A stretch of DNA of 64,000 bases from Pseudomonadaceae bacterium (GTDB lineage Bacteria > Pseudomonadota > Gammaproteobacteria > Pseudomonadales > Pseudomonadaceae), in contig JAUVZY010000004.1 of the NCBI GenBank assembly GCA_030602315.1, positions 62,001 to 126,000 of the forward strand, read 5' to 3'. Shown piece by piece: positions 1 to 9,227 of the stretch. Below the pieces are notes generated by a model. It was given only the letters and a program-made list of their open reading frames with translations, was not told the DNA's origin and searched no databases. The translations under genes and the position numbers were made by a program. Position 1 is the first letter of the stretch. Each line of letters starts with the position of its first letter.

Positions 1-1
1 G

Positions 2-1030
2 ATCCTGTTCTGGGCCGCGGTGCTGGCCTTTGCCAGCTGGCCGCTGATGCGCCGCCTGACCGCTCTGCTCAACGGCAACGAAACCCTCGCTGCCAGTCTG
101 CTCACCGCCGGCTGGATGCTGCTGGTGGCAGCGCCCTTGGTGCTGCTCGGGCTTAACGTGGCCGACCATATGCGCGACGTCAACGAGCTGATCCGCAATC
201 TGCGTGTCGAAGGCCTGCCGCCACCGCCGGACTGGCTCGATGAGCTGCCCCTGGTCGGTGACAGCCTCGTGGCGTTGTGGCGAACCCTCGATAGCGAGGG
301 GGCCGAGCTGCTCGAGGAAGTGCGGCCCTATCTCGGCCAGTTGGGCAACTGGTTGCTGGTGCGCAGCGCGCGGATCGGTGGCGGCGTGCTCGAACTGGTG
401 CTGAGCCTGATCCTGGTGTTCTTCTTCTACCGCGACGGGCCGCGGCTGGCGGCCTTCGTGCACAGCCTGCTGCACCGGCTGATCGGCATGCGCGCCGAGC
501 ACTACCTGGATCTGGTCGCCAGCACGGTGCAGCGGGTGGTCAACGGGGTGATCGGGACCGCTGCGGCGCAGGGCACCCTGGCCTTCATCGGCATGCTGAT
601 CTGCGGTGTGCCGGGGGCGCTGGTGCTGGGCCTGCTCACCTTCGCCCTGAGCCTGATCCCGATGGGGCCGCCGCTGGTGTGGCTGCCGGTCACCGCCTGG
701 CTCGCCTGGCAGGGCGACTACGGCTACGCGATCTTCATGGGGATCTGGGGCATGTTCGTGATCAGCGGGGTGGACAACATCCTCAAGCCCTACCTGATCA
801 GCCGTGGCGGCAACCTGCCGCTGGTGGTGGTGCTGCTCGGGGTGTTCGGTGGCATCCTCGCCTTCGGCTTCATGGGCCTGTTCCTCGGCCCGACGCTGCT
901 GGCGGTGGCCTACAGCCTGCTGGGGGACTGGGTCGCCAAGGAAGTGCCCAATCCGCCCTCGGTGGCCGACCTGCCCGTCCTGCATCCGCGCGAGGACGAA
1001 CGCATCGAAGGCGCTCAGCGCGATTCGTGA
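2..1030 (+). CDS. AI-2E family transporter (PerM/YdiK-like), 5' truncated
   Basis: Integral inner-membrane protein of the AI-2E exporter / UPF0118 family. The reading frame is open to the left edge (codons from base 2 read ILFWAAVLAFASW), so the GTG at 20 is not the true start and the N-terminus lies outside the window. Several hydrophobic segments are visible, including LVLSLILVFFFYRDG, the stretch around LVLGLLTFALSLIPMGPP, and GVFGGILAFGFMGLFLGP, the last two being the conserved C-terminal part of the family. Substrate is not predictable; most members are of unknown cargo. Its last 16 bp overlap the converging patatin gene. Confidence 0.85.
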   Translation: MLFWAAVLAFASWPLMRRLTALLNGNETLAASLLTAGWMLLVAAPLVLLGLNVADHMRDVNELIRNLRVEGLPPPPDWLDELPLVGDSLVALWRTLDSEGAELLEEVRPYLGQLGNWLLVRSARIGGGVLELVLSLILVFFFYRDGPRLAAFVHSLLHRLIGMRAEHYLDLVASTVQRVVNGVIGTAAAQGTLAFIGMLICGVPGALVLGLLTFALSLIPMGPPLVWLPVTAWLAWQGDYGYAIFMGIWGMFVISGVDNILKPYLISRGGNLPLVVVLLGVFGGILAFGFMGLFLGPTLLAVAYSLLGDWVAKEVPNPPSVADLPVLHPREDERIEGAQRDS

Positions 1031-2016
1031 TGGCCCATCTCGAAGCGCTCCAGGGTGTCGCGGGCGATGATCCGGCCCAGCTCCACCAGCTCCGGCGCCT
1101 TGTAGAACTCGAAGAAGCGGCAGGCGCGGCGCGGAATGTCGATCACCACATCCGGCGGATAGCCGGCGATCTTGTAGCGCGCCAGTGAATCCTGCATCAC
1201 TTCGAAGCTCTGGTTGACCAGTTCGAGCATCGAGGCCGGTCCGCCGGTTTCCACCACCTTCGAGCCCTCGGCCGATTTGGGCGACGGCTCGTTGCTCGGC
1301 TCGACCTGCGCCAGGCTCGCCTCGCTGCCTGGCAGCGGTAGCGGGGAGGGCTGGCCGGCCTCCTCCTTGCGCCAGAAGCTGAAGTGCGTGCTCAGCGAGT
1401 CGACCAGCTGATCGAGTCGCCCGCGGCTGGTGCCGGGGCGTTCGATCACCGGCAAGGGGTAGTTGCGATTGTTCGCGCCGCTCAGGTTCACCGCCATCAC
1501 CAGATCGCAGTGGCTCGACACCACCGGCACGATGGGCAGCGGGTTGAGCACGCCGCCGTCGACCAGCACCCGCTTGCCGAGGGTAACCGGGGTGAACAGG
1601 CTGGGGATCGCCGCCGAGGCGCGCATCGCCTGGTGCAGGCAGCCCTCCTGGAACCAGACCTCCTTGTGGTTGGTGAGGTCGGTGGCCACCGCGGTGAAGG
1701 CGATCGGCAGATCCTCGATGTTGACCTCGCCGAGCAGGTGGCGGATGTGGCCGAAGATCCGCTCGCCGCGGATCGCACCGAGACTGAAGCTCACATCGAG
1801 CAGACGCATGACGTCGAAGTAGTCGAGGCTTTCCACCCACTGGCGGTACTCGGTCAGCTTGCCGGCGGCGTGGATGCCGCCGACCACCGCGCCCATCGAG
1901 CAGCCGGCGATGCAGGCGATGGTATAGCCGCGCCGCTCGATCTCCTCGATCACGCCGATATGCGCGTAACCGCGTGCACCGCCGGAGCCCAGTACCAGCG
2001 CCACCGTCTTGCTCAT
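1015..2016 (-). CDS. Patatin-like phospholipase family protein (RssA-like)
   Basis: Serine hydrolase of the bacterial patatin family, 333 aa. The N-terminus carries the oxyanion-hole glycine loop GSGGARG (about residues 10-16), the nucleophile elbow GCSMG (about 38-42) and the Asp of the catalytic dyad in VDGG (about 152-155), so the Ser-Asp dyad is intact. No signal peptide, hence probably cytoplasmic or peripheral. About 60 residues between the lipase core and the C-terminus (around EEAGQPSPLPLPGSEA) are low in hydrophobicity and look like a linker. Substrate is unknown; RssA-type proteins act on membrane lipids. It is divergent from the spermidine-synthase-like gene with about 140 bp between them. 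Confidence 0.88.
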   Translation of the reverse strand: MSKTVALVLGSGGARGYAHIGVIEEIERRGYTIACIAGCSMGAVVGGIHAAGKLTEYRQWVESLDYFDVMRLLDVSFSLGAIRGERIFGHIRHLLGEVNIEDLPIAFTAVATDLTNHKEVWFQEGCLHQAMRASAAIPSLFTPVTLGKRVLVDGGVLNPLPIVPVVSSHCDLVMAVNLSGANNRNYPLPVIERPGTSRGRLDQLVDSLSTHFSFWRKEEAGQPSPLPLPGSEASLAQVEPSNEPSPKSAEGSKVVETGGPASMLELVNQSFEVMQDSLARYKIAGYPPDVVIDIPRRACRFFEFYKAPELVELGRIIARDTLERFEMGHHESR

Positions 2017-2158
2017 GAAGTCCTCCTTGGGAAAGCGCCGTCCGGACAGTGATCAGGCCGCGAGCGCAGCGGCGATAGTAACCCAGCCGGGTCAGCCGAC
2101 CGATAGCGGCAGCGACGGCGCGTCAGTACCATGCGCGGATTCATGCAAGGGGGTCGAA

Positions 2159-2908
2159 ATGGAGCAGGAGGAGCGGCTGCTGGCGGACGTAAAGGACGCC
2201 TATGGCAGCATCCGCGTCATCGAGGTGGGGGCCTATCGTTTTCTCGAGTTTGGCGAAGGTGCCGAGCAGAGCTGCGTGTTCATGCCCGACCCCAGCTGGC
2301 TCGAGTACGACTACACCCGTGCCATGCTGCTCGGTGCGCTGTGCCACCCGGCGCCGGAAAGCGCGCTGTTTCTCGGGCTGGGTGCCGGCAGCCTAGCCCA
2401 GGCGTGCCTGCGCTTTCTGCCGCTCGATGACGTGGAGGTGATCGAGCTGCGCGCCGAGGTGTTGCGTCTGGCCCATGATCTGCTCGGCTTTCCGGACGAT
2501 CCGCGCCTGACCCTGCGCGTGGGGGATGCGCTGGAGCTGCTCGACAGCGCCGAAAGCGCCGACCTGATCTTCGTCGATCTCTACACCGAACTGGGCCCGG
2601 CCGCCGGGCACCTGGCCTGGTCGTTCCTTGAGCGCTGTCAGCAAAAGCTCAACCCCGGGGGCTGGCTGATCATCAATCAGTGGGGCACCGATGGCGGCCA
2701 GCCGCTGGGCGCGGCGCTGCTGCGCGGCCTGTTTCACCGTCACTACCTCGAATGCCCGGTGAAGGAGGGCAATGTGGTGCTGCTGGTGCCGGCCGATCTG
2801 GAGCAGTCGCTGGAGCTGGCGGGCGTGGCCGAGCGCGCCGCCGACCTGGCACCGCGGCTGGGCTACAGCCTGGACACGCTGATCGGTGCGTTGCGTCCGC
2901 CGAGCTGA
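2159..2908 (+). CDS. Spermidine synthase-like / SAM-binding protein
   Basis: Rossmann-fold protein of the spermidine synthase-like family (249 aa). The nucleotide-binding loop FLGLGAGSLAQ (about residues 67-77), the acidic strand end VIELRAEV and the aspartate-containing stretch SADLIFVDLY are visible. I start it at the ATG at 2159, where the protein begins MEQEERLL, rather than at the longer frame from 2009, whose first 50 residues overlap the divergent patatin gene and look non-coding. The reaction is uncertain: many homologues lack the putrescine pocket, so a methyltransferase or aminopropyltransferase role cannot be decided. Confidence 0.8.
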   Translation: MEQEERLLADVKDAYGSIRVIEVGAYRFLEFGEGAEQSCVFMPDPSWLEYDYTRAMLLGALCHPAPESALFLGLGAGSLAQACLRFLPLDDVEVIELRAEVLRLAHDLLGFPDDPRLTLRVGDALELLDSAESADLIFVDLYTELGPAAGHLAWSFLERCQQKLNPGGWLIINQWGTDGGQPLGAALLRGLFHRHYLECPVKEGNVVLLVPADLEQSLELAGVAERAADLAPRLGYSLDTLIGALRPPS

Positions 2909-3003
2909 GTCTGCACCGCGGCGGCTCCGCTGGTCGCGCCAGTGCACCGTAATGGGGCGTTGCGGCTGTTGTATTTCGCACAATTGTCGGCTTTGCGCCA
3001 GGT

Positions 3004-3019
3004 TGGCTTGGCTTTTGCT
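3004..3019 (+). promoter_or_regulatory. Candidate sigma-54 promoter for the chemoreceptor gene
   Basis: TGGCTTGGCTTTTGCT has the invariant GG and GC separated by 10 bp and the TTGCT -12 element. It lies 45 bp upstream of the ATG at 3065. RpoN dependence of chemoreceptor and motility genes is common in Pseudomonas. The -24 box matches only TGGC of TGGCACG, so moderate confidence. Confidence 0.5.
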
Positions 3020-3064
3020 ATCACCGCGCCACTGTAGAGAAATGCCAGTGGAGCAAGCCGTCCC

Positions 3065-5224
3065 ATGTCTGTCCTGCACAGCCGCACCATGAACCTCCAT
3101 CCGTCCGAACGCCGTTGGCTGCCCTGGTTGGGCAAGACCGGCAAGCTCGCCATGGGCTGGTCCTGCTGGCTGAACCGGGCGGCCTACCCGCTGATCGAAC
3201 AGACCTTCGAAGACATCGCCCAGACCCGGGTGAACCTGCTGCAGGGCTGGGCGCGGGCCCACTGGGAGCATCTGGCCGAGCTCGGCGAGGCGCTGGCGGG
3301 CAGCTTTCCGGCGATCGAGGGTGGCCTGCTGGCGCAAAAGCGCGAGCAACTGGCCGATTGCTCCGAGCTGTTTGTGGTGGACGCGGCGGGCAAGCTGCTG
3401 GCCTCCACCTGCGCCCGCCACGTGAGTGTCGAGCTGGATGCCCGGGCACTGCGCGAGGGCCTGCGCGAGCCCTTCCTGCACGGGCCATACCGTGATCCGG
3501 CGACCCTTGCCCTGGGCCGCACCACCTCGCGCTTTCACGATGCGGTGACCTTGATGTTCTACCAGCCGATCCGCGTCGACGGGCAGGTGGTCGGCTGCGT
3601 CTGCGCGCGAGTGCCCAACGATGTGCTGGGCGACCTGATCCAGCGCGAGGCGGGGCACATCTTCCAGGAGTCGGGCGACAACTACCTGTTCATGGTGGAG
3701 TCGCGCTTCGATCCTGCCGTGCAACAGGGCGTCGCGCTGTCGCGTTCGCGCTTCGAGGACGACACCTTTAGCCATGGCGACAACCTCAAGGCCGGCGTGC
3801 CGACCGCCTGGGGCACCGTGCGGGTGCGCGAGCACACGGAGCTGGAGCTGCGCTTCGTCGATCCGGCCACCGGCGAGCTGCACCCGGGCGTGCGCGAAAC
3901 CATCGCCCGTGGCAGCAACCTGTTCGTCACCTATCCGGGCTATTCCGATTACCGCCACATTCCGGTGGTGGGCAAGGGCGTGACCTTCCAGATGCCCGGC
4001 TCGCGCGACCGCTGGGGCATGATGTGCGAGGCGGACCTGGAAGAGGTCTACCGCCGTCGCTCGCTGGCCATCGGGCTGATGAAGACCTACCTGGTCACGG
4101 TGGTCAGCCTGTTCACCATCGGCGGGCTGCTGCAGTCGTTCAGCGACCTGTCGCCGGCCATGCTCAACGTCGCCAATGGCCTGCTGCTGGTGCTGGGCGC
4201 GCTGTGCTTTTCCGCCTTCGGCCCGCGGCGGCTGGCAGCGCGGATGAACGAGATGAGCAACCTGGTGCGCACGCTGGCCGAAGGGCAGGGCAACCTGCGC
4301 CAGCGGCTGGATACCACGCGCATGGGCAACGACGAGACCGGCGACATGGGGCGCTGGATCAACAGCTTCATGGACAGCCTCGACGGCGTGGTCGGTCAGG
4401 TGATCCAGGTGTCTCACCATGTCCGCCAGAGCAACGACGTGATGCTGCAGAGCAGCAGCGTCGCCGGGCGCACCACCGGCGAGGTCGCCGAGCTGGTGCA
4501 CCAGCTGCTGCTGATGGTCGAGGACCAGCTGGGCAAGATCCAGCAGGCGTCGGCCACCGCCGAGGAGATGAAGCAGGCGATGGACGAGGTGGTCGCCCGC
4601 GCCCATGAACGCTTCCAGACCGTGCGCCAGGGCACCCAGTCGATCCGCGATGTGGTGGATCGCTCGGCCTCCAGCGTGCAGCTGCTCGACAGCCGCATGG
4701 GCGAGATCGAACGGATCGTCGGGCTGATCAGCGAAATCACCAACCAGACCAACCTGCTGGCGCTCAACGCCGCGATCGAGGCGGCGCGCGCCGGCGAGCA
4801 TGGGCGCGGGTTTGCGGTGGTGGCCGGCGAGGTGCGCAACCTCGCCTCGCGCACCGCCGAGGCGGCCGACGACATCCGTCAGATGGTCGAAAGCCTGCAG
4901 CAGGAGACCCAGCAGGCGGTGGCCTTCATGGAAAGTGGCGTGCGCGACGTGGACGAAAGCCTGCGCCTGACCGAGGAGTCGTCGGCCGAGAACCTGCGCC
5001 TGCATCAGGCGGTGGAGCAGATGTTCGAGGTGATCCAGCAGCTCAACGAACGCAGCCTGCACTACGGACAGACCGTGCGTGGAGTCGACCAGGCCTCCAG
5101 CGAGATGGGTCAGACCCTCGGCGTGCTGCAGCACCGTGCCGAGCATGTGCGTCATACCGCCGGTCGGCTGGCCCGGCTGGTGGGCCAGTTCCGCGTCAGC
5201 GCCCAGCAGCCGAGCGCCTGCTGA
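3065..5224 (+). CDS. Methyl-accepting chemotaxis protein with N-terminal sensor and mid-protein membrane hairpin
   Basis: Chemoreceptor, 719 aa. The C-terminal signalling hairpin tip is canonical ([20 protein letters not shown], about 555-574, then [15 protein letters not shown]). The only convincing membrane segments are two adjacent ones at about 331-356 ([15 protein letters not shown]) and 365-385 ([15 protein letters not shown]), followed by a HAMP-like region to about 440. The first ~330 residues hold a soluble, Cache-like sensory region and show no clear N-terminal transmembrane helix, so the sensor may be cytoplasmic. The overall layout recalls the Pseudomonas CttP type, but I cannot verify the match. 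Ligand unknown. Preceded by a candidate sigma-54 promoter. Confidence 0.9.
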   Translation: MSVLHSRTMNLHPSERRWLPWLGKTGKLAMGWSCWLNRAAYPLIEQTFEDIAQTRVNLLQGWARAHWEHLAELGEALAGSFPAIEGGLLAQKREQLADCSELFVVDAAGKLLASTCARHVSVELDARALREGLREPFLHGPYRDPATLALGRTTSRFHDAVTLMFYQPIRVDGQVVGCVCARVPNDVLGDLIQREAGHIFQESGDNYLFMVESRFDPAVQQGVALSRSRFEDDTFSHGDNLKAGVPTAWGTVRVREHTELELRFVDPATGELHPGVRETIARGSNLFVTYPGYSDYRHIPVVGKGVTFQMPGSRDRWGMMCEADLEEVYRRRSLAIGLMKTYLVTVVSLFTIGGLLQSFSDLSPAMLNVANGLLLVLGALCFSAFGPRRLAARMNEMSNLVRTLAEGQGNLRQRLDTTRMGNDETGDMGRWINSFMDSLDGVVGQVIQVSHHVRQSNDVMLQSSSVAGRTTGEVAELVHQLLLMVEDQLGKIQQASATAEEMKQAMDEVVARAHERFQTVRQGTQSIRDVVDRSASSVQLLDSRMGEIERIVGLISEITNQTNLLALNAAIEAARAGEHGRGFAVVAGEVRNLASRTAEAADDIRQMVESLQQETQQAVAFMESGVRDVDESLRLTEESSAENLRLHQAVEQMFEVIQQLNERSLHYGQTVRGVDQASSEMGQTLGVLQHRAEHVRHTAGRLARLVGQFRVSAQQPSAC

Positions 5225-5249
5225 GCGCCTGATCGAGCCGACAAAAATC

Positions 5250-5278
5250 TGCGCAGGGGCGTCACTTTCCGGTATAGT
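5250..5278 (+). promoter_or_regulatory. Possible sigma-70 promoter of the helicase gene
   Basis: A good -10 hexamer TATAGT sits at 5273-5278; 17 bp upstream is only a poor -35 (TGCGCA). If used, transcription starts near 5285 and leaves an untranslated leader of about 220 nt ahead of the ATG at 5509. Long leaders are usual for cold-shock DEAD-box helicase mRNAs. Confidence 0.4.
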
Positions 5279-5508
5279 GCGCGCCCTTGCCAAACGGCAG
5301 GTTCAGGTATCGATCGCTTCCCTTATGCCGGTCATCGGCATCCGGTCCGCCCGTGCGGACATCTGTAGCTTCATACCCATCTAAAATTTCCATACGCGCT
5401 AGTTCGCAAATCCTCGCCGACCAGGCTGCCAAGGGTGATCCGTCAGGATCTTTCACGGCATGCGCAGCTCTGGCTCATGGGTGTTTGCGGATGTACAGAG
5501 GCAGACCC

Positions 5509-7173
<1,665 letters not shown>

Positions 7174-7205
7174 CCGCGGCGGCGCTGCCGCCCTCGGTTC
7201 ACTGC

Positions 7206-7237
7206 AGGCCCGCGGCGCCGTTTGGCGCCGCGGGCCT
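7206..7237 (+). terminator. Intrinsic terminator after the helicase gene
   Basis: A 14-bp perfect GC-rich stem (AGGCCCGCGGCGCC with its complement) around the loop GTTT, starting 32 bp after the helicase stop. The following T-tract is weak (GTTCGTTTG). Confidence 0.75.
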
Positions 7238-7460
7238 GTTCGTTTGCGGGTATTGGCCGGCGCGGCGGCGAACCCTTGGCGCTGGCGCGGTCTGATCGAG
7301 GCGTCGGCAGTCCAGGCGGGTGGTCTGCGTGATGTCGCGGCGCCGCCAGGCAAACCCCTGGCCACCGCATCGGACATGGCCATTTGCCCAGAATGTCGGT
7401 AGCTTTTCGCGTTCCAACAAAGCGTTTCCGGTGACTGTCATCGGACTGCAGGAGCCTGTG
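7238..7460. other. Intergenic stretch, no gene seen
   Basis: About 220 bp between the helicase terminator and the PfkB-family gene. An open frame continues through part of it upstream of the kinase, but it has no family-like residues or ribosome binding site. I saw no promoter with confidence. Confidence 0.5.
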
Positions 7461-8387
7461 ATGCCCGCCATCGTCACCCTGACCCTCAACCCCGCCCTGG
7501 ACATCACCACGCGCACGCCGCGGGTGGAGCCGACCAGCAAGTTGCGCTGCGTGCTGCCGCAGCATGAGCCGGGTGGTGGCGGTATCAACGTGGCGCGGGT
7601 GGTGCGCCTGCTGGGCGGCGACAGCCTGGCGGTGTACCCGGCCGGCGGGCTGTTCGGCGAGCGGCTGTCGCTGGCGCTGGACATGCAGCAGGTACCCCAG
7701 CGCATCGTGCCGATCGCCGGGGAGACGCGGGAAAGCTTCACCATCGATGAAACCGAGACCGGTCAGCAGTATCGCTTCGTCCTGCCCGGGCCGGAGCTGG
7801 CGCCGGCCGAGCTGGATGCCTGCCTGCAGGCGCTTGGCGAGATCGAGCCGGCGCCGGCGTTTTTCGTGGTCAGCGGCAGCTGGCCGCCGGGCGTGCCACT
7901 GAGCTTCTTCGATGAACTGCAGGCGCTCTGCCGTGCGCGCGGCGCGCGCCTGGCGTTCGACTGTTCCGGCGAGCCGCTGCGCTATGCGGTGCAAAAAGGC
8001 GGTATCTGCCTGCTCAAGCCGAGCCTCAGCGAGATGGCCACCATCATCGGGCGGGTGCCGATGGCCCAGGCCGAGCAGGAGATGGCGGTGACCCGGCTGA
8101 TTCGGCAGCGGGCCGCCGAGATCGTGCTGCTCTCGCTCGGCGCGGATGGGGCAATCCTCGGTTGCGCCGAAGGGGTCTGGTCACTGAAGCCGCATCGGGT
8201 GCCGGTACGCAGTACCGTGGGCGCCGGCGATTCGATGGTCGGCGCGACGGTGCTGGCGCTGTCGCGCGGGCTCTCGGTGCGCGAGGCGGCGCGCTATGGC
8301 ATGGCCGCTGGCGCCGCGACGCTGATGAGCCCCGGCACCGGCCTGTGCAAGCGCGAGGACGTCGAGCGGCTGTACGCCGAGGGCTGA
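7461..8387 (+). CDS. PfkB-family hexose kinase (1-phosphofructokinase / 6-phosphofructokinase II type)
   Basis: Ribokinase-fold sugar-phosphate kinase, 308 aa, the length of E. coli PfkB. The N-terminus MPAIVTLTLNPALDITTR is the family signature; GGGINVARV (about 36-44) is the substrate-binding glycine motif; the C-terminal catalytic motif VGAGDSMVGA contains the base Asp. Start at 7461 is supported by GGAG 8 bp upstream (CAGGAGCCTGTGATG). LacC, FruK and PfkB share these motifs, so whether it acts on fructose-1-P, fructose-6-P or tagatose-6-P cannot be said. There are no PTS genes next to it. Confidence 0.85.
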   Translation: MPAIVTLTLNPALDITTRTPRVEPTSKLRCVLPQHEPGGGGINVARVVRLLGGDSLAVYPAGGLFGERLSLALDMQQVPQRIVPIAGETRESFTIDETETGQQYRFVLPGPELAPAELDACLQALGEIEPAPAFFVVSGSWPPGVPLSFFDELQALCRARGARLAFDCSGEPLRYAVQKGGICLLKPSLSEMATIIGRVPMAQAEQEMAVTRLIRQRAAEIVLLSLGADGAILGCAEGVWSLKPHRVPVRSTVGAGDSMVGATVLALSRGLSVREAARYGMAAGAATLMSPGTGLCKREDVERLYAEG

Positions 8388-8391
8388 GGCG

Positions 8392-9135
8392 TCACGCGCT
8401 TTCGGCCAGCAGCGCCGGCAGCGCCAGGCCCTGCGCGGCCACCTCGCCGATCACCAGGATCGCCGGGCTTTTCAGGGCGAAGGCGCGGGCCGACTCGACC
8501 ATCGTCCCGAGGCTCGCGCGGCAATCGCGCTGCCAGGCCAGCGAGGCGTTCTCGATCATCGCCACCGGCGTGCTGGCCGGCAGGCCGCCGTTCAGCAGGC
8601 CGGCCTGCACCTGTTCCAGCTTGCTCACGCCCATGTAGACCACCAGCGTGGTGCCACCTTGCGCCAGCGCGCTCCAGTTCAGCGCCGAGTCGTCCTGGGT
8701 GTGCGCGGTCACCAGCGTCACGCCGCGGGCCACGCCGCGGTGGGTCAGCGAGATGCCGCAGCGGGTCGCACCGGCAAGCCCCGCGGTGATGCCGTTGACC
8801 ACCTCGGCGGTCACGCCGCGCGCCTCCAGCCAGTCGGCCTCCTCACCGCCGCGGCCGAAAATGCACGGATCGCCGCCCTTGAGGCGCACCACGCACTTGC
8901 CCTGGCGGGCGTAACGCAGCATCAGCCGGTGGATGAACGCCTGCGGGGTGGAGCGGCAGCCGCCGCGCTTGCCCACCGGGATGACCCGCGCCTGCGGGCA
9001 GTGATCGAGTACCGCCGGGTTGACCAGATCGTCCAGCAGCACCACGTCGGCCTCCCGCAGCGCCTTCACCGCTTTGAGGGTCAAAAGATCCGGGTCACCG
9101 GGGCCGGCGCCGACCAGCCATACCTTTGCGCTCAT
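8392..9135 (-). CDS. cobA: Uroporphyrinogen-III C-methyltransferase
   Basis: SUMT, 247 aa, makes precorrin-2, the committed step to siroheme and cobalamin. Seen: the SAM-binding VGAGPGDPDLLTLKA at residues 8-22, VVRLKGGDPCIFGRGGEE (about 85-102), GITAGLA and the LTHRG motif. It is the single-domain form, without the CysG dehydrogenase/ferrochelatase half. I start it at the ATG at 9135; the longer frame upstream overlaps nasA. It is the last gene of the nitrate-reductase operon, 92 bp after nasA; siroheme supply for nitrite/sulfite reductase explains the coupling. Confidence 0.93.
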   Translation of the reverse strand: MSAKVWLVGAGPGDPDLLTLKAVKALREADVVLLDDLVNPAVLDHCPQARVIPVGKRGGCRSTPQAFIHRLMLRYARQGKCVVRLKGGDPCIFGRGGEEADWLEARGVTAEVVNGITAGLAGATRCGISLTHRGVARGVTLVTAHTQDDSALNWSALAQGGTTLVVYMGVSKLEQVQAGLLNGGLPASTPVAMIENASLAWQRDCRASLGTMVESARAFALKSPAILVIGEVAAQGLALPALLAESA

Positions 9136-9227
9136 GTTTGCCACCTCGCTCGTATCGCCGGCCGTGGCCGGCGGTATTGATCGGTCATTGCCGACCTGGC
9201 GGCCGGCCGACCCCAGTTGCTCTTGGT

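Noticed and set aside
2393-5293. 966-codon open frame on the minus strand
   Set aside because: Antisense to the chemoreceptor; high-GC third-position bias makes such long frames. His/Gln/Arg-rich protein without domains.
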